Assembly (NCBI GenBank): GCA_964632795.1
Contig: CAZWEZ010000130.1
Span: forward strand, 1-8,435
Length of the DNA stretch: 8,435 bases
Direction: 5' to 3'
DNA from: CAZWEZ01 sp964632795
GTDB lineage: Bacteria > Pseudomonadota > Alphaproteobacteria > Rhodospirillales > 2-02-FULL-58-16
The notes beneath the pieces were generated by a model. The model did not search any database. It was given only the letters and a program-made list of their open reading frames with translations, and was not told the DNA's origin. Shown one piece after another: positions 1 through 6,750 of this stretch (the stretch's first letter is position 1; every line of letters starts with the position of its first letter). The translations under genes were made by a program, and so were the position numbers.

Positions 1-54
1 GCCTCGGGCTTGGGTTCGGCCTCGGGCTTGGGTTCGGCCTCGGGCTTGGGTTCG
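1..54 (-). repeat. Three exact 18-bp tandem repeats in the rpsB tail
   Basis: The unit gcctcgggcttgggttcg occurs three times without a mismatch at 1-18, 19-36 and 37-54. It may continue past the left edge. Read on the minus strand in the rpsB frame each unit encodes six residues, AEPKPE in circular order. The unit is a multiple of three, so copy number can change without shifting the frame. Confidence 0.95.
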
Positions 55-872
55 GGTTTGGGCTTGGCTTGCTTGGTTTGCTTGGTTTGCTTGGTTTGCT
101 TGGCCTTCTCGGCCTCCCCTTCCTCCGGCAGGCTCTCGAGCGGCGTCTCCTCGGCCTCGCCGGGATCGCCTCCCGAGGCCGACACCTCCTCCTGGATGCC
201 GTCGAGCACCGCTCCCTGCATCAGCTCGCAGTACAGGCTGACGGCGCGGATGGCATCGTCGTTGCCGGGGATCGGGTGGTCGATGCCGGTCGGGTCGCTG
301 TTGGAATCGATGACTCCGACCACGGGAATCCCCAGCTTTTTGGCTTCGGCGACGGCAATCGCCTCCTTGTTGGTGTCGATGACGATCAGGACGTCGGGCA
401 GGCCGCCCATCTCCTTGATCCCGCCCAGGGCGCGGTCCAGCTTGTTGCGTTCGCGGGTGAGGCGGAGGAGTTCCTTCTTGGTCAGGCCGACGCCCTCCTC
501 GGTCAACTTCTCGTCCAGCTCGCGCAGGCGCTTGATCGAATTGGAGATGGTGCGCCAGTTGGTCATCATCCCGCCGAGCCAGCGGTGATTGACGTAGTAC
601 TGGCCGCACCGCTTGGCGGCGTCGGCGATCTTGTCGGTGGCCTGGCGCTTGGTGCCGACGAACAGCACCCGGCCGCCGCCGGCGACGGTATCGCGGACCG
701 CGACCATCGCCCGGTGCAACAGGGGGACCGTCTGCTCGAGGTCGATGATGTGAATGCCGTTGCGGACCCCGAACAGGTACGGGGCCATCTTGGGGTTCCA
801 GCGCCGGGTGTTGTGCCCGAAGTGGACGCCGGCTTCCAGGAGCTGACGCATGGTGAAGGTGGGAAGTGCCAT
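1..872 (-). CDS. rpsB: 30S ribosomal protein S2, 3' end beyond the window
   Basis: Small-subunit ribosomal protein S2, which binds the platform of the 30S subunit late in assembly and helps recruit S1. The frame opens at ATG 872 and stays open for 290 codons to the left edge, so the stop is outside. The start MALPTFTMRQLLEAGVHFGH and the downstream RRWNPKM, GIHIIDLEQT, FVGTKRQA, HRWLGGMMTNW, GLPDVLIVIDT and AIPGN-like (PIPGNDDA) blocks are classic S2. The ordinary S2 core ends near residue 225-230, matching the roughly 240-residue E. coli protein. It is followed by an acidic linker and then a Lys/Gln/Thr then Pro/Lys/Glu repeat tail of at least 35 residues. C-terminal extensions of S2 are known in alphaproteobacteria; the repeat structure here is discussed separately. 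The start is supported by an AGAAGGA ribosome site 8 nt upstream. tsf usually follows rpsB, but it would lie off the window. Identity is certain; only the tail length is unknown. Confidence 0.97.
   Translation of the reverse strand, partial: MALPTFTMRQLLEAGVHFGHNTRRWNPKMAPYLFGVRNGIHIIDLEQTVPLLHRAMVAVRDTVAGGGRVLFVGTKRQATDKIADAAKRCGQYYVNHRWLGGMMTNWRTISNSIKRLRELDEKLTEEGVGLTKKELLRLTRERNKLDRALGGIKEMGGLPDVLIVIDTNKEAIAVAEAKKLGIPVVGVIDSNSDPTGIDHPIPGNDDAIRAVSLYCELMQGAVLDGIQEEVSASGGDPGEAEETPLESLPEEGEAEKAKQTKQTKQTKQAKPKPEPKPEAEPKPEAEPKPE
62..103 (-). repeat. 9-bp tandem repeats in the rpsB tail
   Basis: The unit gcttggttt is repeated exactly three times at 71-97. It is flanked by a one-third-diverged copy at 62-70 (gcttggctt) and a partial copy at 98-103. 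In the rpsB frame it encodes a repeated K-Q-T triplet (KQTKQTKQTKQAK). It adjoins the 18-bp array, so the whole 1-103 stretch is low-complexity coding DNA prone to in-frame length change and to assembly error. Confidence 0.93.
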
Positions 873-880
873 CGGTGGGT

Positions 881-887
881 TCCTTCT
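881..887 (-). promoter_or_regulatory. rpsB ribosome binding site
   Basis: Minus-strand AGAAGGA sits 8 nt upstream of ATG 872. It is the clearest Shine-Dalgarno sequence in the window and fixes the rpsB start. Confidence 0.8.
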
Positions 888-893
888 CCGGTT

Positions 894-936
894 GGACCGC
901 CGCGGGCCATGGTCCGGGATTGTTCCGGACACCGGA
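894..936 (-). promoter_or_regulatory. Structured rpsB leader, candidate
   Basis: Two inverted repeats lie in the untranslated leader of rpsB. The inner one pairs GGACC (911-915) with GGTCC (894-898), with a further GCC/GGC stem inside, and ends a few nt upstream of the ribosome site. The other pairs TCCGG with CCGGA around a 3-nt loop (924-936). S2 is known to repress its own operon through the mRNA leader in E. coli. Whether these stems do the same here is inference, and short GC stems are common in such GC-rich DNA. Confidence 0.25.
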
Positions 937-996
937 GCGGCCGGCCGGCGAATGGGCGCCGGGGGCCGCAAGCCCGCGTGTGAATTCAGCGCCGCC

Positions 997-1025
997 TAGA
1001 TACCCCCGGAACCCCGGATTGGCAA
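997..1025 (-). promoter_or_regulatory. Candidate sigma70 promoter for rpsB
   Basis: Reading the minus strand, TTGCCA (1025-1020) is separated by exactly 17 nt from TATCTA (1002-997). The -35 element matches the consensus at five of six bases; the -10 element only at three. The -35 starts 2 nt after the dnaE stop codon. A start near 990 would give a leader of about 118 nt. An independent promoter here is expected, because ribosomal protein synthesis should not depend on the weakly expressed polymerase gene upstream. Confidence 0.45.
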
Positions 1026-1027
1026 GC

Positions 1028-4000
1028 TCAAATCTCCTGGACGTCGACGATGCCGGGGATGGTCCGGATGGCCAGCAGCACCGATGGCGATACGGCGTAG
1101 CCCCCGGGGAGGGCGATCTCCACCTCGCGTTCGCCGTCGAGGCGGGAGACCAGCTTGACCCTTCCGCGCCCCTTTCCCTGGCGGGCCAGGACCTCGCGCA
1201 GGGGGGGCAGCGAGGCGGCGGAGCCCACGAATACCCGCAGGCCGTTGTCGATACGCCCGGCAACGTCGTCCAGGGGTTCCACGGCGTGGGCGGTCAGGCG
1301 CACCGTTTCCCCTTCGAACTGGGCGCCGGCCTTGATGAACAGCGACTTGCCGACCTCCAGCAGGTCGCGGCACGAACTCAGCAGTTCGGAGAACACCGTC
1401 ACCTCGAAGACCCCGGTGGAGTCGGAGAACTGGACGAAGGCGAAACGGTTGCCCTTGCCCGAGGTCCTTTCCTTCTTGGCGATCACCGTCCCCGCCATGT
1501 TGAGCGGACCCGAGCGGCCCTCGCCGAGGACCTCGGAGATGCGGCGGACCTTGAGACGTTGGAGACTCTTGGCGAAGTCGTCCAGGGGATGGGCCGAGAG
1601 GTAGAAGCCGATGGCGTCGAACTCCTCCTTGAGGCGTTCCATGGACGGCCAGTCGGAGGTTTCGGGAAGCGCCACCGCGGCCGTCGGCAGGGCGGCCTCG
1701 CCGAACAGGCCGATCTGGCCGCTGTTGCGCTCGCCGGCCGCGGCGTTGGCGTGGCGCAGCAGGGTCTCGATGCCTTCGAAGACCTGTTTGCGGTTGGCGC
1801 ACAGGGTGTCGAAGGCTCCCGCCTTGGCCAGGCTTTCCAGTTGACGCTTGTTGACCAGGCGGGGATCCAGGCGGCCGGCGAAGTCGGCGACGTCGGCGAA
1901 CCGGCCGTTGGCCCGGCGTTCGGCGACCACCGCTTCCATCGCCGCCTCGCCGACGTTCTTGATCGCGGCCAGGGCGTAACGGATGGCCGCTTCGTTGCGG
2001 CCGTCCTTCCCGGGGGTTGGTTCGACCGCGAAGACGACCTCCGAGGCGTTGAGGTCGGGAGCCAGGACGGGCACCCCGAGGCGCTTCAGCTCCTGGAGGA
2101 AGCCGTTGAGCTTGTCGGTGTTGTGGATGTCCAGGGTCATCGAGGCGGCCATGAACTCCACCGGATGGTTGGTCTTCAGGTAGGCCGTCTGGTAGGCGAT
2201 CAGGGCGTAGGCGGCGGCGTGGGACTTGTTGAAGCCGTAATCGGCGAACTTGGCCACCTGGTCGAAGATCTCGGAGGCCTTGGCTTCCGGGACCCCGCGG
2301 GAGGCGGCGCCTTCGACGAAGACCTTGCGCTGGCGGTTCATCTCGGGGCGGATCTTCTTGCCCATGGCGCGACGCAGGATGTCGGCCGAACCCAGCGTAT
2401 AGCCGGCCAGTTCCTGGGCGATCTGCATCACCTGTTCCTGGTAGATCATGATGCCGAAGGTTTCCTTGAGGATGCCCTCCAGCGTCGGGTACAGGTAGTC
2501 GGGGTGCTCCTCGCCGTGCTTGCGCCGGATGTAGCTGGGGATGTTGGCCATCGGGCCCGGCCGGTAAAGGGCGACCACGGCGACGATGTCCTCGAAGCAG
2601 TTGGGCTTGAGCTTGCACAGCACGTCGCGCATGCCGGCGCTTTCCAGCTGGAAGACGCCGACGGTCTCGCCGTGCCCCAGCATCCGGTAGGTGGCGGCAT
2701 CATCCAGGGGCAGGTTGGAGAGGTCGATGACGACCCCCTTGCGGGCGATCAGGTCGATCGCCTTGGCCAGCACCGTCAGCGTCTTGAGGCCGAGGAAGTC
2801 GAACTTCACCAGTCCCGCCTGTTCGACGTACTTCATGTTGAAGCCGGTCACCGGCATGTCGGAGCGCGGGTCGCGGTAGAGCGGAATCAGCTCCTCGAGC
2901 GGGCGGTTGCCGATGACGACGCCGGCGGCATGGGTCGAGGCGTGGCGGTACAGTCCCTCGAGCCGGCGGGCGATGCCGACCAGCCGTTCGACCTTGTCGT
3001 CCTCGGCGATCATCCGGGCGAGCTGGGGTTCGCCGGCGATCGCCTTGTCCAGGGTCACCGGGTCGGCGGGGTTGTTGGGCACCAGCTTGCAGATCCGGTC
3101 GACCTGGGGATAGGGCATCTCCAGGACCCGGCCGACGTCGCGCAGCACGGCGCGGGCCTGGAGCTTGCCGAAGGTGATGATCTGGGCGACGTGGTCGCGG
3201 CCGTATTTCTCCTGGACGTAGCGGATCACCCGGTCCCGCCCCTCCTGGCAGAAGTCGATGTCGAAGTCGGGCATCGACACCCGCTCCGGATTCAGGAAGC
3301 GCTCGAACAGCAGCCCCAGGCGCAGGGGGTCCAGGTCGGTGATGGTCAGCGCCCAGGCGACCACCGAGCCGGCCCCCGAGCCCCGCCCCGGGCCCACCGG
3401 GATGCCGTGCTCCTTGGCCCAGCGGATGAAATCGGCGACGATCAGGAAATAGCCCGCGTAGCCCATCTTGGCGATGACGCCCAACTCGTAGTCGAGGCGC
3501 TCGCGGTAGGGTTTGGCGGCGTGGCTCCGCTCCTCGTCGGCCATCCCCGGTGCGTAGACCTGGCGTTCCAGACGCGCCTCGAGCCCTTGCCGGGCCTGGG
3601 AGCGCAGTTCGTCCTCCTCGTTGTGCCCTTCCCCGCAATCGTAGGTCGGCAGGATCGGTTCGACCGTGTCGAGCATGAAGGCGCACCGGCGGGCGACGAC
3701 CAGGGTGTTGGCGGTCGCCTCGGGCAGGTCGGCGAACAGCGCGCACATCTCCTCGGCGCTCTTGAAGCGGTGCTCGGGGGTCAGCCGGCGGCGTTCGGAC
3801 TGGGACAGGTAGGTCCCGGCGGCGATGCAGATCAGGGCGTCGTGGGCCTCGAACATGTCGGCCTCGGCGAAGAACGCCTCGTTGGTGGCGACCAGCGGCA
3901 GGTGGTGGCGGTAGGCGAGGTCGATCAGCGCCGGCTCGATGCGCCGCTCGATGTCCAGCCGGTGGCGCATCAACTCGACGTAGAGCCGGCCCGGGAACAG

Positions 4001-4513
4001 GCCGGCCAGTTTATCGAGGACGGCTTCCGCCGCCGCGTCCTGGCCCTCGCCCAGCAGATGCCCGACCGGCCCCGAAGGCCCCCCGGTGAGGGCGATGAGG
4101 CCGTCGGTGCGGCCCTCGAACCCGGCCAGCGGGACGTGGGGATCGTCGTTCCCCTCGTTGCCCAGGTAGGCCCGGCCGAGCAGCTTGAGGAGGTTGCGGT
4201 AGCCGTCCGGGTTCTGGACCAGGAGGACCAGCGCCTCGGGATCGACCGGCGCCCCGTTGCGCACCCTCGGGCCATGGTCGCCGGCGTCGTCGCGGGTGAC
4301 GGTGAGCTGGCAGCCGATGATCGGCTGGACCCCGGCGGCGGCGGCCGCCGCCGAGAACTCCAGGGCCCCGAACAGGTTGTTGGTGTCGGTCATCGCCACC
4401 GCCGGCATCCGCCTGCCCCGGCACAACTCCACCAAGCCCCCGACCGTGATCGCCCCCTCCGAAAGGGAATAGGCGGAATGAACGCGCAGATGAATGAAAG
4501 CGGCCTCGGTCAT
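1028..4513 (-). CDS. dnaE: DNA polymerase III alpha subunit (replicative DnaE1)
   Basis: Catalytic subunit of the chromosomal replicase, 1161 residues (E. coli 1160). Order: PHP domain (about 1-270), polymerase core with GPGRGSGAGS and PDFDIDF, helix-hairpin-helix near 850 (IKNVGEAA), clamp-binding motif QIGLF at 933-937, OB fold about 1000-1080, and a C-terminal domain that in E. coli contacts tau. Catalytic aspartates by alignment are D416, D418 and D572 (E. coli D401, D403, D555). The PHP metal site looks degenerate as in E. coli: HLRVHS has Arg where metal-binding forms have His, and MTDTNN lacks the His of DHGN. Proofreading therefore probably needs a separate DnaQ. I chose ATG 4513 because MTEAAFIHLRVHSAYS matches the usual N-terminus. 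An in-frame GTG at 4549 would add 12 Arg-rich residues and is less likely. The ribosome site is weak (GAAAGA). Two DnaA boxes lie 60 and 80 bp upstream. The gene ends 155 bp before rpsB. Confidence 0.98.
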   Translation of the reverse strand: MTEAAFIHLRVHSAYSLSEGAITVGGLVELCRGRRMPAVAMTDTNNLFGALEFSAAAAAAGVQPIIGCQLTVTRDDAGDHGPRVRNGAPVDPEALVLLVQNPDGYRNLLKLLGRAYLGNEGNDDPHVPLAGFEGRTDGLIALTGGPSGPVGHLLGEGQDAAAEAVLDKLAGLFPGRLYVELMRHRLDIERRIEPALIDLAYRHHLPLVATNEAFFAEADMFEAHDALICIAAGTYLSQSERRRLTPEHRFKSAEEMCALFADLPEATANTLVVARRCAFMLDTVEPILPTYDCGEGHNEEDELRSQARQGLEARLERQVYAPGMADEERSHAAKPYRERLDYELGVIAKMGYAGYFLIVADFIRWAKEHGIPVGPGRGSGAGSVVAWALTITDLDPLRLGLLFERFLNPERVSMPDFDIDFCQEGRDRVIRYVQEKYGRDHVAQIITFGKLQARAVLRDVGRVLEMPYPQVDRICKLVPNNPADPVTLDKAIAGEPQLARMIAEDDKVERLVGIARRLEGLYRHASTHAAGVVIGNRPLEELIPLYRDPRSDMPVTGFNMKYVEQAGLVKFDFLGLKTLTVLAKAIDLIARKGVVIDLSNLPLDDAATYRMLGHGETVGVFQLESAGMRDVLCKLKPNCFEDIVAVVALYRPGPMANIPSYIRRKHGEEHPDYLYPTLEGILKETFGIMIYQEQVMQIAQELAGYTLGSADILRRAMGKKIRPEMNRQRKVFVEGAASRGVPEAKASEIFDQVAKFADYGFNKSHAAAYALIAYQTAYLKTNHPVEFMAASMTLDIHNTDKLNGFLQELKRLGVPVLAPDLNASEVVFAVEPTPGKDGRNEAAIRYALAAIKNVGEAAMEAVVAERRANGRFADVADFAGRLDPRLVNKRQLESLAKAGAFDTLCANRKQVFEGIETLLRHANAAAGERNSGQIGLFGEAALPTAAVALPETSDWPSMERLKEEFDAIGFYLSAHPLDDFAKSLQRLKVRRISEVLGEGRSGPLNMAGTVIAKKERTSGKGNRFAFVQFSDSTGVFEVTVFSELLSSCRDLLEVGKSLFIKAGAQFEGETVRLTAHAVEPLDDVAGRIDNGLRVFVGSAASLPPLREVLARQGKGRGRVKLVSRLDGEREVEIALPGGYAVSPSVLLAIRTIPGIVDVQEI

Positions 4514-4573
4514 GGCGTCGAGTCTTTCACATCGACGCCGCCGTGTCACCGGATGTTGCGGCCCGACCTCACC

Positions 4574-4602
4574 TTATCCACAAGATTTTGAATTTATCCA
4601 CA
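4574..4602. promoter_or_regulatory. Two perfect DnaA boxes upstream of dnaE
   Basis: TTATCCACA occurs at 4574-4582 and again at 4594-4602, in the same orientation. Both match the 9-bp DnaA-box consensus TTATNCACA completely. They are 20 bp apart start to start, about two helical turns, so they face the same side of the DNA. The 11 bp between them are AT-rich. They sit 60 and 80 bp upstream of the dnaE ATG, and the second overlaps the end of the small GFA-like gene. The sequence match is plain; DnaA binding and an effect on dnaE transcription are inferred. I found no convincing -35/-10 pair here, only -10-like GATAAA and GATAAG overlapping the boxes. Confidence 0.75.
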
Positions 4603-4842
4603 GGCGATGACGACGGTGCCGATCCAGTTCCTCTGGCGCCGGGCCAAGCGCCGGTCCACTTCCTCGCCGTCGTAGCCGACCACCGTGGCCGGGGTCGTGA
4701 ACGCCTCGGGGTCGGAGATGTAGCGCGCGCCATGTTTGGTGCAGAAGGTGCAGTCGCAGACCCGGGGCGCGAATTCGGACGGCGGTTTCGCGGACTCGAG
4801 CCGGAACCGGATGTTGGAGCAGTGGCAGCCGCCGGTGATCAC
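4594..4842 (-). CDS. Short GFA-like zinc protein, apparently internally deleted
   Basis: An 82-residue protein related to the GFA (glutathione-dependent formaldehyde-activating enzyme-like) fold, a zinc-binding family. The N-terminus ITGGCHCSNIRFRLE has the family signature with C6 and C8, followed by CDCTFC (C29, C31, C34) and TKHG. The C-terminus has GEEVDRRLARRQRNWI, which resembles the far end of longer alphaproteobacterial relatives as I recall them (about 130-150 residues). The middle, normally with the second CxxC pair that completes the zinc site, is absent between about residues 40 and 50. The start is GTG 4842, whose GTGA overlaps the lolD stop, implying translational coupling; no strong ribosome site is visible. 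The stop TAA and last two codons form a DnaA box. It may be a minimal zinc-binding remnant or a non-functional one. Coding is supported by in-frame family motifs; function is unknown. Confidence 0.75.
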   Translation of the reverse strand: MITGGCHCSNIRFRLESAKPPSEFAPRVCDCTFCTKHGARYISDPEAFTTPATVVGYDGEEVDRRLARRQRNWIGTVVIACG

Positions 4843-5513
4843 GTCAGCACCCCGTCGGTGAGTCTGGCCACGCGGTCCATGCGGGTCGCCAGGTCGGCGT
4901 TGTGGGTTGCGATGACGGCGGCCAGGCCGGCGCCGCGGGCCAGTTTGAGCAGCACCTCGAAGACGTTCGAGGCGGTCTCGGGGTCCAGGTTGCCGGTCGG
5001 CTCGTCGGCCAGCAGCAGCTTGGGAGCGTTGGCCAGCGCCCGGGCGATGGCGACCCGCTGCTGTTCGCCGCCCGACAGCTGGCCCGGACGGTGGCTGGCC
5101 CGTTCGTCGAGCCCCATCCACTCGAGCAGTTCCGCCGCCCGCAGGCGGGCCTGGCGGCGGCCCAAGCCGGCGATGATCTGGGGGATGGCGATGTTCTCGA
5201 GGGCCGAGAACTCGGGCAGCAGGTGGTGGTACTGGTAGACGAAACCGATGTTGTGGCGCCTAAGGCGGGTCCGGGCGTCGTCGTCGATCGCGGTGCACGG
5301 TTCGCCACACACCGTCATGTCGCCGGAATCCGGGGCCTCCAGCAACCCGGCGATATGGAGCAGGGTCGACTTGCCGGACCCGGACGGACCGACCAGGGCG
5401 ACGATCTCGCCGGGCTCCACCTCCAGATCGATGCCGCGCAGGACCTCCAGCCGCGTCCGCCCCTGGCGGAAGGTGCGGTGGATGCCGTCGAGGCGCAGCA
5501 CCGCCTCACTCAT
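4839..5513 (-). CDS. lolD: Lipoprotein-releasing ABC transporter ATPase LolD
   Basis: Cytoplasmic ATPase of the Lol system, which extracts outer-membrane lipoproteins from the inner membrane and passes them to LolA. It has 224 residues, the usual size. Visible motifs are Walker A GPSGSGKST (42-50), Q-loop Q94 (FVYQYHHLLPEFSALEN, the LolD/MacB-type wording), signature LSGGEQQR (146-153), Walker B LLLADEP (166-172) and H-loop H204 (ATHN). The phrase NIGFVYQ.HHLLPEF.A.EN and the adjacent LolC-type permease favour LolD over MacB or FtsE. ATG 5513 overlaps the lolC stop by 8 nt, and the stop overlaps the next gene by 4 nt, so it is translated within a coupled operon. A GAGG about 11 nt upstream, inside lolC, is the only ribosome-site candidate. 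Confidence 0.95.
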   Translation of the reverse strand: MSEAVLRLDGIHRTFRQGRTRLEVLRGIDLEVEPGEIVALVGPSGSGKSTLLHIAGLLEAPDSGDMTVCGEPCTAIDDDARTRLRRHNIGFVYQYHHLLPEFSALENIAIPQIIAGLGRRQARLRAAELLEWMGLDERASHRPGQLSGGEQQRVAIARALANAPKLLLADEPTGNLDPETASNVFEVLLKLARGAGLAAVIATHNADLATRMDRVARLTDGVLT

Positions 5514-6747
5514 ATCTGAGGGCCTCGGCCGGATCGATGCGGGCGGCCCGCCACGACGGATAGAGGGTGGCCAGGAACGACAGCCCCAGCCCCATCAGCA
5601 CCACCGCCGTCACCTCGGTGGGATCGACCACGGCCGGCAGTTGGGACAGGAAGTAGATCTCGGCGGCGAACAGGTCGCTGCCGGTCAACCCCTGGATCCA
5701 CTGGCGGATGGTCTCGATGTTGTCGGCGAAGGCGAGGCCGAGGGCCAGCCCGGCGAGGGTGCCGATGACCCCGATGCTGGCCCCGCTGAGGAAGAAGATG
5801 CGCATGATGGTGCCCCGGGTCGCGCCCATGGTGCGCAGGATGGCGATGTCGCGGCCCTTGTCCTTGACCAGCATGATCATCGACGAAACGATGTTGAAGG
5901 CGGCGACCAGGATGATCAGGGTCAGGATCATGAACATCACGTTGCGTTCCACCTGGATGGCGTTGAAGAAGCTGGAATTGGCCAGCTGCCAGTCGTGGAT
6001 CCGGCCGCCGCCGCCGATCGCCTCGCGGATCCGGCGCCCTACCTGGACGGCCTGGTCGGGGTCCTCGACGAAGACCTCCAGGTTGGTCACCGCGTCGGGC
6101 ATCTGGAAGTAGACCTGGGCCGCCTCCAGGGGCATGAAGACGAACCCGGAGTCGTACTCGTACATGCCGATCTCGAACAGGGCGGCGATCCGGTAGGCGC
6201 GCATGCGCGGCACCGTGCCGAAGACGGTGACGTTGCCTTGGGGCGAGATCAGGGTGATCTCCTGGCCGACGCCGAGCCCCAGCCGGGCGGCCAGGCGCGA
6301 GCCCACCACCACCGCGTTGCCCTCGAAGTCGGCGAGCGTGCCGGCGCGGATGTTGTCGGCGACGATGGCCCGCCGGGCGAGGTCGGCGGGTCTCAGGCCG
6401 CGGACCACGGCGCCGCTGGCGACGCCATTGGCCGTGGCCATCACCTGGCCCTCGATGATCGGGGTCACGACGACCACCCCGGGGACCTTGCGCACCACCT
6501 CGGCCATCGGGTCGTAGCCGCTCAGTTGGTTGACCTGGCCGTAGACGCTGAGGTGCCCGTTGAGGCCCAGGATGCGGCTCAGCAGCTCCTGGCGGAAGCC
6601 GTTCATCACCGACATGACGATGATCAGCGTCGCCACCCCGAGGGCGATGCCGAGCAGCGAGAACCAGGCGATGACCGAGATGAACCCTTCCTGGCGGCGG
6701 GCCCTCAGGTAGCGCATGGCCACCATCCATTCGAAGGCGGAGAACAT
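5506..6747 (-). CDS. lolC: LolC/LolE family lipoprotein-releasing permease
   Basis: Inner-membrane partner of LolD, 413 residues (E. coli LolC 399, LolE 414). The FtsX/MacB-type layout is visible: a first membrane helix about 23-48 preceded by MRYLRARRQEGF, a large periplasmic domain about 50-265, then helices about 270-295, 317-342 and 374-395. The end PSWRAARIDPAEALRYE is the standard family C-terminus. The wording VMSVMNGFRQEL is typical of LolC/E. Only one permease gene lies beside lolD, so the complex may be a homodimer, as described for the hybrid permease called LolF in other bacteria; a second lolE elsewhere cannot be excluded. ATG 6747 is 3 nt after the proS stop, with no clear ribosome site, suggesting coupling to proS translation. 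Start choice agrees with E. coli LolC, whose N-terminus has a similar short lead before the GLRYMRGR-like segment. Confidence 0.93.
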   Translation of the reverse strand: MFSAFEWMVAMRYLRARRQEGFISVIAWFSLLGIALGVATLIIVMSVMNGFRQELLSRILGLNGHLSVYGQVNQLSGYDPMAEVVRKVPGVVVVTPIIEGQVMATANGVASGAVVRGLRPADLARRAIVADNIRAGTLADFEGNAVVVGSRLAARLGLGVGQEITLISPQGNVTVFGTVPRMRAYRIAALFEIGMYEYDSGFVFMPLEAAQVYFQMPDAVTNLEVFVEDPDQAVQVGRRIREAIGGGGRIHDWQLANSSFFNAIQVERNVMFMILTLIILVAAFNIVSSMIMLVKDKGRDIAILRTMGATRGTIMRIFFLSGASIGVIGTLAGLALGLAFADNIETIRQWIQGLTGSDLFAAEIYFLSQLPAVVDPTEVTAVVLMGLGLSFLATLYPSWRAARIDPAEALRYE

Positions 6748-6750
6748 CGG

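Noticed and set aside
566..910. Minus-strand frame starting at ATG 910 in the rpsB leader
   Set aside because: It overlaps rpsB out of frame, has no ribosome site, and has a low-complexity Ser/Pro/Thr composition.
10..983. Plus-strand frames (10-588 and 69-983) over rpsB
   Set aside because: They oppose the unambiguous rpsB frame, and their repetitive starts are simply the S2 tail repeats read backwards.
4514..4549. GTG 4549 as the dnaE start
   Set aside because: It would add an Arg-rich 12-residue lead absent from the usual DnaE N-terminus; MTEAAFIHLRVHS starts naturally at ATG 4513.
866..4591. Plus-strand open frame of 1241 codons
   Set aside because: It is antisense to dnaE over almost its whole length. 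The translation is rich in Gly, Asp, His, Val, Gln and Arg, the composition typical of a GC-rich antisense frame, and it has no family motif.
4574..4602. DnaA boxes as part of a replication origin
   Set aside because: Only two boxes, no extended AT-rich unwinding region, and no origin-associated genes (dnaA, parAB, hemE, gidA) nearby. A regulatory role at dnaE fits better.
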